From assembly GCF_013388355.1 (NCBI RefSeq), contig NZ_CP058246.1:2790001-2854000 (forward strand): 64,000 bases of DNA, written 5' to 3'. The notes under the pieces are model-generated. The model saw only the letters and a list, made by a program, of their open reading frames with translations. It was not told the origin of the DNA and did not search any database. Numbering within the stretch: the stretch's first letter is position 1; each line of letters opens with the position of its first letter. Of this stretch, positions 8,421-17,043 are shown piece after piece. A program made the translations under genes and the position numbers. Source of the DNA: Flavobacterium sp. LPB0248 (GTDB taxonomy: Bacteria > Bacteroidota > Bacteroidia > Flavobacteriales > Flavobacteriaceae).

Positions 8421-9551
8421 TTCAAATACATTGTCTAATACGCTGTAAGTTGCATCAAGACTATGATGAGCATTAAAATAGGTATTGGCTTCAGAACTGA
8501 TTTTAGTATAAAAAACGGCATCGGTTAGTAATGTATTGATCTGACTAGCAAATTCATTCGGATCATTCGAAACCAAACAGCCATTATTAGACTTATTTAT
8601 TAATCCGTCAACGCCTCTTTCGTTGCACACTACCGGAAGTCCGAGAGACAAAGCTTCGATTACTTTGATTTTGATTCCCGTTCCGCTTAGCATTGGACAT
8701 ATTGCAATTTTAGACTGAGCATAAGTATCATCAAGATTTTCAATAAAACTAATTTTCTCCACATTTGGGTAGTCATCTATGAATTTAGTGATTTTTCCAA
8801 TTACAGCAATTTTTAGCGATTTTGAAAGTAAAGGATAAACATGATCAAAGAACCATTTGGCGGCTTTGGTGTTGTGTTCGTTTTCGCTGGCAACATAGAT
8901 AATGTCGTATTTACTTTCTGTTTTTAAATTGCTTTTTTGTGGCAAGCTATGGGTTATCAAAGCGATTTCTTTATTAATAAATTGAGAGAAAAGGTATTTT
9001 TCTTCTGGAGAAATCACTAAAATTTTATCATAAGAATTTAAAAGTTTTATTTCTGTTTCAAAAAACTTACCTAATTGGAACTTCTTTTTTTTCTGAAATT
9101 GTGAAGTAAGGAAATCGTGCGTATCAATTATTAACTTTGCCTTTTTCAGATACGGATTATTCTTGATTAGTTTTGACCAATACAGATAAGAAATCAAAAT
9201 AACATCATATTCATTCTCTTTTAAGGCTTCATTAAAAGCGGGAATATGACCAGAACGGATATTATCAAACAAACCAATTTTTCCTTTGATTTTATTAGGA
9301 AGCGAGTACTGAAAGAAATACTTCAGCTTATTTTTTTTTCTGATAAAAACAGGAAGAAAATAACCGTTAGAAATTAGTTTTTCTTCTTTGAGTTTGTTGA
9401 TTTCATTTGTAGCAAATAGGTCTGTTTCAACGCCAACAAAATCAACAGTAATATTTCTTGATTTAAAATATTCTAATAAAGACAATGCTCTTGCATTATT
9501 TCCTTTTGCCTTGTGCAGCGGATTTTCGGGATAGAAATATAAAATTCTCAT
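8406..9551 (-). CDS. Glycosyltransferase, GT4-like
   Basis: 381 residues from the ATG (an in-frame TTG lies two codons earlier). MRILYFYPENPLHKAKGNNARAL is a GT-B N-terminal strand and loop. The C-terminal donor domain shows SGTGIKIKVIEALSLGLPVVCNERGVDGL. It is the most downstream gene of a minus-strand set of three, and its architecture is like that of the convergent neighbour (the motif GxGxKxKxxEA occurs in both), so the two may be distant paralogues. Confidence 0.85.
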   Translation of the reverse strand: MRILYFYPENPLHKAKGNNARALSLLEYFKSRNITVDFVGVETDLFATNEINKLKEEKLISNGYFLPVFIRKKNKLKYFFQYSLPNKIKGKIGLFDNIRSGHIPAFNEALKENEYDVILISYLYWSKLIKNNPYLKKAKLIIDTHDFLTSQFQKKKKFQLGKFFETEIKLLNSYDKILVISPEEKYLFSQFINKEIALITHSLPQKSNLKTESKYDIIYVASENEHNTKAAKWFFDHVYPLLSKSLKIAVIGKITKFIDDYPNVEKISFIENLDDTYAQSKIAICPMLSGTGIKIKVIEALSLGLPVVCNERGVDGLINKSNNGCLVSNDPNEFASQINTLLTDAVFYTKISSEANTYFNAHHSLDATYSVLDNVFELQRF

Positions 9552-9597
9552 AAGCAATTTTTAAAATCAAAAATATTTGTATTGATAATTAGCTGGT

Positions 9598-10668
9598 TTA
9601 ATTAGTAAACTGCTTATCCATTTGTTCAAAATAAAATTCAACGCTAAACTTTTTCATTGTCATTTCATGAATCTTCTCTGGACTTATTTTTTTTGAATCT
9701 TCAATGCAATGATCCAAAAACTGAAAAATATTCTCATCGATTTGTTTAGGAAGCAAATAAGCGCCAGGCTGTTTGTCTTTGACTAATTTGGGAAGAATGC
9801 CGACGGCGCTTCCTGCAATTGGTCTTCCGCAAGCGAGTGCTTCAATAGTCACCATTCCAAAACTTTCTGAATAAGAAGGATAGAAAACAATATCTGCTCG
9901 TGAATAAGCCAGTTCGTTGATATTGTCTATGGTTAATCCGACTAAGATTTCGGTGTGATTTAAATTTTTAAAAAGTTCAGTATTACAAGGATTGTTTGTT
10001 GCAATAAGAAGCCTCCAATCGTTTTGCTGTTCAACAAGTCTTGCTAGTTCCTGTAATTCTGAAATGCCTTTTCCATATTCGAGTCGGCCAATATATATAA
10101 CTGTTTTAAAATTGGTTGAAGGTTTTTTTATGGGATAAAAATTAGTTTTATCAATACAATTTGGCACTACACTTACTTTGTTTTCATTAATTCCATAGTA
10201 TTCTATTAAATCTTTTTTGACATTGTCTTCAACAGCGATTATTTTTTGGGCATTTTTGCAAGCTATCATTTGCAATTTGGCCACTCTACTCAATCGAGCA
10301 TCTTTTCTTCCGTAGTCTAATTCCATTTTATGATAACAACCATGAGAAATTACGTAATCGGTTGGATAATAAGCTGTGGGTTCGCCATTGCTAATGACTA
10401 ATCTATTTGATCGATAATTAAGCCAGAGAAAAACAGTTGTAAATTGTGCGATATATTTTGCTCTTCGTTTTTCGAAATGCCTTTTATTGAATAATTTCCA
10501 GTATAGCTTTCCGATAAAAGTGTTCTTTAAACGATCCTCATCTATTATTTCAGTCAGAATATTTCGGCTTTTGAGATATTCATCTAAATAATGAACCATC
10601 CGTTCTGCACCGCCGGCATTAGATTTTCCGTTTAGAAATACCAAATAAACTTTACTTGCTTTTATCAT
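9598..10668 (-). CDS. GT4-family glycosyltransferase
   Basis: 356 residues with the classic GT4 layout: an NAGGAERM glycine-rich loop near residue 17, IYIGRLEYGKGI at the start of the second Rossmann domain, and the EX7E motif ESFGMVTIEALACGRPI. This family retains the nucleotide-sugar donor's anomeric configuration. Cytoplasmic. It sits between a DUF6492-like gene and a second GT4 gene on the same strand, 30-50 bp apart, consistent with one transcript for glycan assembly. Specificity is unknown. Confidence 0.9.
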   Translation of the reverse strand: MIKASKVYLVFLNGKSNAGGAERMVHYLDEYLKSRNILTEIIDEDRLKNTFIGKLYWKLFNKRHFEKRRAKYIAQFTTVFLWLNYRSNRLVISNGEPTAYYPTDYVISHGCYHKMELDYGRKDARLSRVAKLQMIACKNAQKIIAVEDNVKKDLIEYYGINENKVSVVPNCIDKTNFYPIKKPSTNFKTVIYIGRLEYGKGISELQELARLVEQQNDWRLLIATNNPCNTELFKNLNHTEILVGLTIDNINELAYSRADIVFYPSYSESFGMVTIEALACGRPIAGSAVGILPKLVKDKQPGAYLLPKQIDENIFQFLDHCIEDSKKISPEKIHEMTMKKFSVEFYFEQMDKQFTN

Positions 10669-10698
10669 CTGAAATTCTGTTGTAGAATAGCATTTTCA

Positions 10699-11520
10699 TT
10701 AAAAAAATCGATACCACTTTTTTTTCTTTCTTCGCCAATTACTTTGGTGAATTAGACCAAGATAAATTTTGCGCAATTGCTCAAGTTTCAACTGGTTTTT
10801 TTCGATTGCATATTGCTTTTTGTAATGATAAACTTTAAAAAGGCTACCAATTGGGAGTATGTCTATTAATCTGGTCTTTAGCAGATATTCTCCATAGATG
10901 ACACAATCACTTGGGGAATAGCTTTTTTTGTCTATTTGGGTAAAAAATTGATCAAAAGTGAGACTTATTTCTTTTAAGAACACTTCATTAAAATGTTCCC
11001 AAACCTTGCAATTCCAGATATAGGGAGATGGACCATAATCCCATTCTTTACCTTTATTGCCAAAAAACGGACGAGTATCTCTCAAAGCTCTTTTAAAAAA
11101 CAGATTTTCAGAATCCATACCAACTCTTTCTGTCATTTCAAGTAAATCTTTAGATTCTTGCATGATAGTGTACGGTGTATTTTCGTCATACATAAAATCT
11201 GAAATGTAAAAGTTCTTTATAAAAACGGCATCAGAATCTATAGCAACATAATTTTCGCAGATATTAAGCTTGTAAACATTGCATTTTATGATTTGCTGGT
11301 ATCTCCATCCTTCGGTAATTGTTGTTTTGCAGATTTCAGAATCGCGATAGACTTTATATTTCTCATGACAGTCCTTTTTTAAGAAACCAAAATGCTCATC
11401 GTTTACAGAAATAACTACCGGAATGCTGTCTTTGTTAAATTCATCTATAGAATCTAAAAGCTTATAAACGGTTTTAAAATCAGGTTCATAAGTTTTAATG
11501 AAAAGGATCAATTTATGCAT
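10699..11520 (-). CDS. DUF6492-like putative glycosyltransferase
   Basis: 273 residues. The N terminus (LILFIKTYEPDFKTVYKLLDSI) and the acidic motif YVAIDSDAVFIKNF, equivalent to the DxD metal/nucleotide-sugar site of GT-A enzymes, fit the DUF6492 family of predicted glycosyltransferases. No signal peptide. First gene of the three-gene minus-strand glycan set. The family assignment is from motif recall; the catalytic role is inferred. Confidence 0.7.
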   Translation of the reverse strand: MHKLILFIKTYEPDFKTVYKLLDSIDEFNKDSIPVVISVNDEHFGFLKKDCHEKYKVYRDSEICKTTITEGWRYQQIIKCNVYKLNICENYVAIDSDAVFIKNFYISDFMYDENTPYTIMQESKDLLEMTERVGMDSENLFFKRALRDTRPFFGNKGKEWDYGPSPYIWNCKVWEHFNEVFLKEISLTFDQFFTQIDKKSYSPSDCVIYGEYLLKTRLIDILPIGSLFKVYHYKKQYAIEKNQLKLEQLRKIYLGLIHQSNWRRKKKKWYRFF

Positions 11521-11765
11521 AAGGCAGAAATTTTATTTTTTGTACTACTAAAGATAGAATTAAATCATATTGTAAACAAACGGCAAAATGAAATAATAAA
11601 TTGCGGTCTTTTTATGTTTTTTTTAGAAAAAAGGAAAGAATAATTTGTCGCTTTTTAATGATTCAGTCGGGAATATATCAGGAAGCATTCATTTTATTTC
11701 AATTTTTTTAATAGGTTTTCCATACTTTTAGAACACCAAAATAAATTGAAATAAAACTACAAACC

Positions 11766-12827
11766 ATGAAAATTTTTTTTTACTTATTATTGATGCTTTC
11801 AGGATTAAACTCCTTTGCACAATCAAATATTTTTAGTGAAGCATCAAATGAAGGGGGAGCTTTGATTTTACAAAATCCGTCTAAAATTGATTATGGTTCC
11901 GCCCATCGTTGGGTCTTATATAATATGACAGGCCCATATGGTAATTCACTTCAATTTTGGAATTATAATAAAGATGTTGATAGATACGGTCCTAAATTAA
12001 TTATAGCAGACAATGGAAATATTAGTGTTGGCGCAAGGAGAGATCCAAATGCAAAATTAACATTAGAGATGTCCAATTCTGATAGTAATGGCGGTATTAA
12101 AATGTATGGGTACACTTATCCGTCCGATGTAAATTATTGGTCAGAAACTCAATTTGCAATGCAGTATAATGGTCTTTTTAGAAATGTTATTGATAGTAAT
12201 GGGAATAGTTACTTTAACGGTGGTAATGTTGGCATTGGTACGTCAACTCCTGAAGCTAAGTTGAATATTGTTAATAAGGCGCAAGATTCAAATGGTGACA
12301 CATTTGTTTTAGGTGGTTTGTCAACAGGGGCAAATTTAAGAATGGGTTATAATGCCAATTATACTTGGATACAAGCACATGGAGGCCAGCCTCTTCGAAT
12401 AAATGAGCTCGGTAATGATTTGATTTTAAATCTGACTGGAGGGAGTGTTGGGATTGGTACCTCAACTCCTAGAGAAAAATTATCTGTTAATGGGAACATT
12501 CGCTCAAGAGAAGTAAAAGTTGAAGCAGTCAATTGGCCAGATTATGTGTTTGAAGAAGATTACAAGGTATCGTCTTTAGAAAATTTAGAGAAGTATATTA
12601 AAGAGAATAAACATCTACCAGAAGTTCCTTCGGCAAAAGAAATAGCTGATAATGGTTTAGAATTGGGAGAAATGAACAAAACACTATTGAAAAAAGTTGA
12701 AGAGCTTACATTATATTTGATTGAGCAGAATAAAACTTTAACAGAACAAAAAAGCCAAATAACAAATCAGCAAAAAATGCTTGAAAAACAACAAAGAGAT
12801 ATTGAAGAATTGAAAAAAGCTAAATAG
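11766..12827 (+). CDS. Secreted tail-fibre-like protein with C-terminal coiled coil
   Basis: 353 residues. Signal peptide MKIFFYLLLMLSGLNSFAQ, then a repetitive beta-rich body with two copies of GGNVGIGTSTPEAKLNI / GGSVGIGTSTPREKLSV, a segment HLPEVPSAKEIADNGLELGEMN, and a Gln/Lys-rich coiled coil over the last 50 residues. Such proteins in Bacteroidota are surface or exported fibres that trimerise through the coiled coil. No lipobox or type IX secretion C-terminal domain is visible. The adjacent glycan genes could decorate it, but nothing in the sequence proves that. Confidence 0.75.
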   Translation: MKIFFYLLLMLSGLNSFAQSNIFSEASNEGGALILQNPSKIDYGSAHRWVLYNMTGPYGNSLQFWNYNKDVDRYGPKLIIADNGNISVGARRDPNAKLTLEMSNSDSNGGIKMYGYTYPSDVNYWSETQFAMQYNGLFRNVIDSNGNSYFNGGNVGIGTSTPEAKLNIVNKAQDSNGDTFVLGGLSTGANLRMGYNANYTWIQAHGGQPLRINELGNDLILNLTGGSVGIGTSTPREKLSVNGNIRSREVKVEAVNWPDYVFEEDYKVSSLENLEKYIKENKHLPEVPSAKEIADNGLELGEMNKTLLKKVEELTLYLIEQNKTLTEQKSQITNQQKMLEKQQRDIEELKKAK

Positions 12828-12850
12828 GTTAATAAGAATAACTAAATCAA

Positions 12851-12887
12851 AAAATCCTTTAGAGATATCTTTTCTCTAAAGGATTTT
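12851..12887. terminator. Bidirectional-looking hairpin terminator
   Basis: AAAATCCTTTAGAGA and TCTCTAAAGGATTTT form a perfect 15-bp stem with a 7-base loop, ending in a T-rich 3' side, right after the fibre-like gene. Confidence 0.85.
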
Positions 12888-12924
12888 GAATTTTGTAATA
12901 AAATTATAAAAGAATAAAATTTCT

Positions 12925-12932
12925 TATTTTTG
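12925..12932 (+). promoter_or_regulatory. crtY -7 element directly abutting the start codon
   Basis: TATTTTTG matches TAnnTTTG and ends only 3 bases before the chosen ATG. If used, the transcript would be leaderless or nearly so. No -33 TTG is at the usual spacing. Confidence 0.4.
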
Positions 12933-12935
12933 AGA

Positions 12936-14120
12936 ATGAATTCTTCGCAAATCCCACATTTCGATTACATTTTTACAGGAACAGGACTAGCATCTTTGAT
13001 GACGGTTTATAAAATGATTTTGTCTGGAAAATTCGCTGATAAAACCATTTTACTGTTAGATCAGGATTTGAAGAAATCCAATGACAGAACTTGGTGTTTC
13101 TGGGAAAAAGAAGCAAGCATCTGGGATTCGGTTATTTCAAAAAAATGGGATTCGGCTCTTTTTTCTAATGAGAATTTCAGACGCGATCTGGATTTAAGAC
13201 CCTATTCGTATAAGAAAATCAACGGGTTAGATTTTTATAATTTCGTTTTTGAAACCATTTCAAAACAATCGAATATTACGTTTTTAAATGAAAAAGTGAC
13301 CGACATCAACGAATTGGAAAACCATGTTTTTGTTGGAACAGAAGGAAACAGATTTACCTGCAATTATTTATTCAATAGTATTTATACTAAGACTTTCGCC
13401 GAAAGGCAAAATAAATATCCCGTTTTGCAACAGCATTTTGTGGGTTGGTTTGTAAAAGCGAAAGAGGAAGTTTTCAATCCTGAAGAAGTAACTTTCATGG
13501 ATTTTTCGGTTGAACAAAAAGAAAATACAAGATTTATGTATGTGCTGCCGACTTCAAAAACGGAAGCTTTGGTAGAATATACGTTGTTTTCAGAAAAATT
13601 GCTTTCGAAAGAGGAATATGAAAACGAGATTCAAATGTATTTGAAGAAGCTCGGTGTAAGCCAATATCAAATTCTTGAAAAAGAGGAGGGAAGCATTCCC
13701 ATGACCTGTTATCCATTTTGGGAAAGAAATACCAAAAGAGTCTTGAATATTGGCACTGCAGGCGGCTGGACAAAAGCAAGTACAGGTTATACTTTTAAAA
13801 ACTCAGATAAAAAATCGACAGAACTGGTTAAATTTATTCAGAATGACACTTCGATTTCGCTCAGTATGAAATTGTTTCATAAAAAATCTAAATTTTGGTT
13901 TTATGATTTATTGCTTTTGGATATTCTGTATCGACATAATGAAGTAGGAAGCGTCATTTTTTCTTCCTTATTTAAAAAAGGAAATCCTGAATTGATTTTC
14001 AAATTTTTAGACGAAGAAACTATTTTTTTAGAAGATGTTAAAGTTATTTTAAAGTGTCCAAAAATTCCATTTATTAAAGCGTTATTTAGAGTGATTTTTC
14101 TTTCAAATAAATCTAACTAA
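12936..14120 (+). CDS. crtY: Lycopene beta-cyclase (CrtY type)
   Basis: 394 residues. Cyclises the ends of lycopene to give beta-carotene, an early step towards zeaxanthin-type pigments. The N-terminal flavin/NAD-binding motif is YIFTGTGLASLMTVYKM, followed by the CrtY signature NDRTWCFWE and the C-terminal IGTAGGWTKASTGYTF. The family is membrane-associated and redox-neutral, using reduced flavin. No other carotenoid gene is nearby, so the cyclase is detached from its pathway here. An in-frame TTG two codons upstream is part of the predicted promoter, so the ATG is chosen. Confidence 0.92.
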   Translation: MNSSQIPHFDYIFTGTGLASLMTVYKMILSGKFADKTILLLDQDLKKSNDRTWCFWEKEASIWDSVISKKWDSALFSNENFRRDLDLRPYSYKKINGLDFYNFVFETISKQSNITFLNEKVTDINELENHVFVGTEGNRFTCNYLFNSIYTKTFAERQNKYPVLQQHFVGWFVKAKEEVFNPEEVTFMDFSVEQKENTRFMYVLPTSKTEALVEYTLFSEKLLSKEEYENEIQMYLKKLGVSQYQILEKEEGSIPMTCYPFWERNTKRVLNIGTAGGWTKASTGYTFKNSDKKSTELVKFIQNDTSISLSMKLFHKKSKFWFYDLLLLDILYRHNEVGSVIFSSLFKKGNPELIFKFLDEETIFLEDVKVILKCPKIPFIKALFRVIFLSNKSN

Positions 14121-14131
14121 AAACGCAACAA

Positions 14132-14929
14132 TTGAAAACCATTACTTCATTATTCAGTTTCTTTTTTACCATTTTATCATTCGGACAGGTTTCTACCAAC
14201 AAGGCTCATGATGCAATTGTCGATGAATTTTTAACCAATTGTGCCGAAAAACACAATTATATTTTTGAAATGACCGAATGGCAAGATTGTCTTGATCAAG
14301 GTTTGAAAAAAGATAGTACTGTTGCTTATTTATGGCAACAGAAAGCGATGCCTTACTTTAAATGTAAAAAGTACGAAGTTGGCATGCCTTTTCTAGATAA
14401 AGCGGTATTTTACAATAAAGAGCGCTGGCTTTCTTATAGAGCTTTTATGAAATGCATTTTTTCTCACGAGTATAAAGATGCTATTATAGACTTTGATGAT
14501 GCCATAAAACTATATGGAAACAGTTATGTTATGGATCATTCGTTCAACTTTTATAAAGGACTTTGTTATCTTCAGCTGAATGAATATGAAAAAGCAGAAA
14601 AGCTTTTTGACGATTATGTAAATGATATTTATAAAAATCGTCAGCAATTAGAGCATCCTACGGCATATTTTTATCAGGGAATTGCGAAGTATGAGCTTAA
14701 AAAATGGGATGAGGCAATTGCTGTTTTTGATAAAGCATTAAAAATATATCCAGAATTTTCAGATGCGAAGTATTATAAAGCAATCTGCTGGCTGAAACAA
14801 GGAAAGTCAAGAGAAGAAGTTGTCGCTTTAGTTGGCATAGCCAGAGAAGATGCTGCTAAAGGCTTTTCTATTAACGAGGATAATACAATCTACGAAACGT
14901 ATCCGTATCAAAAGAAATTTGCTAAGTAA
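14132..14929 (+). CDS. Secreted TPR-repeat protein (TTG start)
   Basis: 265 residues. The signal peptide MKTITSLFSFFFTILSFGQ begins exactly at a TTG codon and no ATG or GTG precedes it in frame within the gap, so TTG is the likely initiator. The mature part has tetratricopeptide repeats, clearest at HPTAYFYQGIAKYELKKWDEAIAVFDKALKIYPEFSDAKYYKAICWLKQGK. It begins 11 bp after crtY and is probably cotranscribed. A periplasmic protein-protein interaction role is all that can be said. Confidence 0.8.
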   Translation: MKTITSLFSFFFTILSFGQVSTNKAHDAIVDEFLTNCAEKHNYIFEMTEWQDCLDQGLKKDSTVAYLWQQKAMPYFKCKKYEVGMPFLDKAVFYNKERWLSYRAFMKCIFSHEYKDAIIDFDDAIKLYGNSYVMDHSFNFYKGLCYLQLNEYEKAEKLFDDYVNDIYKNRQQLEHPTAYFYQGIAKYELKKWDEAIAVFDKALKIYPEFSDAKYYKAICWLKQGKSREEVVALVGIAREDAAKGFSINEDNTIYETYPYQKKFAK

Positions 14930-15061
14930 AACGGAAAAAAAACAGCTTGTTTTGAGGCTTAATTTTGACTTTCTTGATAATGACTCTCTAGCTTTCAGCT
15001 AAATCAATCGAACTATAACAAAACTTTATACTTCAAAGTAACTAGTTGCGAGTAAACTTTG

Positions 15062-15069
15062 TAACTTTG
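15062..15069 (+). promoter_or_regulatory. -7 promoter element of the bacilliredoxin gene
   Basis: TAACTTTG fits TAnnTTTG, leaving a leader of roughly 30 nt before the ATG. A -33 TTG at optimal spacing is not obvious. Confidence 0.5.
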
Positions 15070-15103
15070 CAGTTCAAAAAGTACAATTTAAAAGACAAAA
15101 AAT

Positions 15104-15514
15104 ATGTATCCACTAGACATGGTAAAACCAATGGAAGCTGAATTAACAGCTGCAGGTTTTCAAGATTTACATAGTGCTGAAGCTGTTGAGAATGCTATCA
15201 AAGCTGAAGGTACCACTTTAGTAGTTGTAAACTCTGTTTGCGGGTGCGCTGCAAGAAATGCACGTCCGGGAGCAAAAATGAGTTTGGATAATGCTAAAAA
15301 ACCAGATCATTTAATTACTGTTTTTGCAGGTGTAGACAAAGAAGCTGTTGATGCTGCAAGACAACACATGTTTCCATTTCCTCCATCTTCGCCATCTATG
15401 GCTTTGTTTAAAAACGGAGAATTGGTTCACATGTTAGAGCGTCACCACATTGAAGGACGTCCAGCTGAATTAATTGCTGAGAATTTACAGGATGCGTTTA
15501 ACGAGTTCTGTTAA
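15104..15514 (+). CDS. Bacilliredoxin (BrxA/BrxB, YphP/YqiW family)
   Basis: 136 residues, the full family length. The active-site CGC is at 46-48 ([16 protein letters not shown]) in a thioredoxin-like fold, and the sequence ends in Cys136. In Firmicutes these proteins remove bacillithiol from proteins; in Bacteroidota they act as low-molecular-weight thiol-disulfide isomerases, and Flavobacterium relatives are reported to make bacillithiol. Cytoplasmic, monocistronic, followed by a strong terminator. Confidence 0.93.
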   Translation: MYPLDMVKPMEAELTAAGFQDLHSAEAVENAIKAEGTTLVVVNSVCGCAARNARPGAKMSLDNAKKPDHLITVFAGVDKEAVDAARQHMFPFPPSSPSMALFKNGELVHMLERHHIEGRPAELIAENLQDAFNEFC

Positions 15515-15520
15515 TTTTTA

Positions 15521-15678
15521 AGATACTAAGTTGCTAAGATTCTGAGATACTAAGTTTAGGATTGAAGTAACAAAGATTTAAAAACAAAAAAGCACTATTT
15601 TCATAGTGCTTTTTTGTTTTTTATGCGTTTTGGTTCAAAAAACTTAGAACCTTAGCAACTTAGAATCTCAGAATCTTA
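15521..15678. repeat. Composite hairpin repeat with nested bidirectional terminator
   Basis: Outer arms built from the unit CTAAGATTCTGAGATACTAAG (15521-15557) and its complement (15651-15678) flank an inner hairpin whose stem GCACTAT/ATAGTGC has A- and T-runs on both sides (15581-15598/15603-15620). It serves the bacilliredoxin and the convergent efflux operon, and its right arm overlaps the stop codon of the outer-membrane channel gene. The CTTAGAATCTTAG unit recurs at 50269-50303. Confidence 0.75.
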
Positions 15679-17043
15679 GAGATTCCACCCTCCGCCAAGT
15701 GCTTTGTACAATTCAACCATTGAACTTAATTGTCTTTCAGATAATTGTGCTAGACTTAACTGTGCATTGAAAAGGTTGGTTTCTACATCTAAAACTTCTA
15801 AGTAAGAAACGTAACCGCTGTCATATCTTTCGTGAGATAGTTTAAAGTTTATTAAAGCAGCTTGAACTTGTCTATTGCGGGCTTTCCATTCTTCTTGATA
15901 AGTTCTAACGTTTTGTATTGATTGTTCTACTTCTGAAACAGCGTCAATATATTTTTGTTGATAAAGAAATTTGAACTGTTCTGCTTGTTGTCTGTTTATT
16001 TCAACTCTTCTTTTGTTTTTTCCAAATGCAAATATTGGTCCTGCAATTCCGCCAGAAGCATTTTGTATATATGAGCTTCCTAAAAATAGATTACTCAAAT
16101 CGGCACTGGCAAATCCGGCAATTGCAGCTAGATTGATAGACGGAAAACGCATTGCCTGTGCTACGCCAATTCTTTCGTTTGCTGCTGCATATCTTAATTC
16201 GGCCGCTTTTACATCGGGTCTGTTTTCTAATAAGGCAGACGGAATTGATAATGGAATTTTGCTGACTATCTGTAATTCGGTATTGCTTTTTCCTCTCGGA
16301 ATTTCAGTAGGTAGCTGACCTGTAAGCAATGCAATTGCATTTTCTTGATAGGTTATTTGTCTTTCAATGTTAGGAATTGCAGCTTCTGCAATGGCAACCT
16401 GCTGTTCAATCTGTACTTTGTCCACTTCTGAGATGTACCCTTTTTCAAATCTCTCACTTATGATTTGATAGTACTTCTCTCTTGTTTCAAGAGTATGCTT
16501 GGTTATTTCCAGCTGATCATCAAAATTTCGCATCTGAAAGTACGCTATTGCAATATTGGCAACGATATCAGACAATATTACTTTACGAGCTTCTTCTGTA
16601 GCGAGAAGTTCATCTTTGACAGCATTGTTTTCATGGCGAAATTTCCCCCAGAAATCTAGTTCCCAAGACATACTTGCTCCAGCGGTCGATGGAGTAATGT
16701 ATTTCTTATTGCTGTTTATAGTAGCTCCATATTGAAAAGCCGGAAACAAATCGGCTTTGGAATACCCTAATTCAGCACGAAACTGTTCAATTCTTGAAAC
16801 TGCAATTTTTAAATCGTAATTATTCTCAAGGCCTTTTTGAATAAGACCTTTTAAAACATCATCATTAAACAAATCAAACCATTTTAAGTTGGTTACTGAA
16901 GCGAGACTGTCTAAATTTCTTTCGTTTTTATAAGAATCTGATTTTAACTGCTCAGGTTTTTTATATTTTGGTCCGACCATACATCCCACTGGAAGTAAGG
17001 AAACAACCAATACAATAACGATTATTTTATATTTCTTACTCAT
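15676..17043 (-). CDS. RND efflux outer-membrane channel (OprM/NodT family lipoprotein)
   Basis: 455 residues. The lipoprotein signal LLPVGCMVGPKYKKP gives the acylated cysteine at about 21. Two internally related TolC/OEP domains follow (for example LDFWGKFRHENNAVKDELLATEEARK and RPDVKAAELRYAAANERIGVAQAMRFPSI). It forms the trimeric outer-membrane duct of a tripartite efflux pump. Its start overlaps the end of the pump gene by 8 bp, so the two are translationally coupled in an adaptor-pump-channel operon. Confidence 0.93.
   Translation of the reverse strand: MSKKYKIIVIVLVVSLLPVGCMVGPKYKKPEQLKSDSYKNERNLDSLASVTNLKWFDLFNDDVLKGLIQKGLENNYDLKIAVSRIEQFRAELGYSKADLFPAFQYGATINSNKKYITPSTAGASMSWELDFWGKFRHENNAVKDELLATEEARKVILSDIVANIAIAYFQMRNFDDQLEITKHTLETREKYYQIISERFEKGYISEVDKVQIEQQVAIAEAAIPNIERQITYQENAIALLTGQLPTEIPRGKSNTELQIVSKIPLSIPSALLENRPDVKAAELRYAAANERIGVAQAMRFPSINLAAIAGFASADLSNLFLGSSYIQNASGGIAGPIFAFGKNKRRVEINRQQAEQFKFLYQQKYIDAVSEVEQSIQNVRTYQEEWKARNRQVQAALINFKLSHERYDSGYVSYLEVLDVETNLFNAQLSLAQLSERQLSSMVELYKALGGGWNL

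Noticed and set aside
15971..16318. Plus-strand open frame inside the efflux channel gene
   Set aside because: It is antisense to a strongly conserved protein and has no family resemblance or initiation signal.
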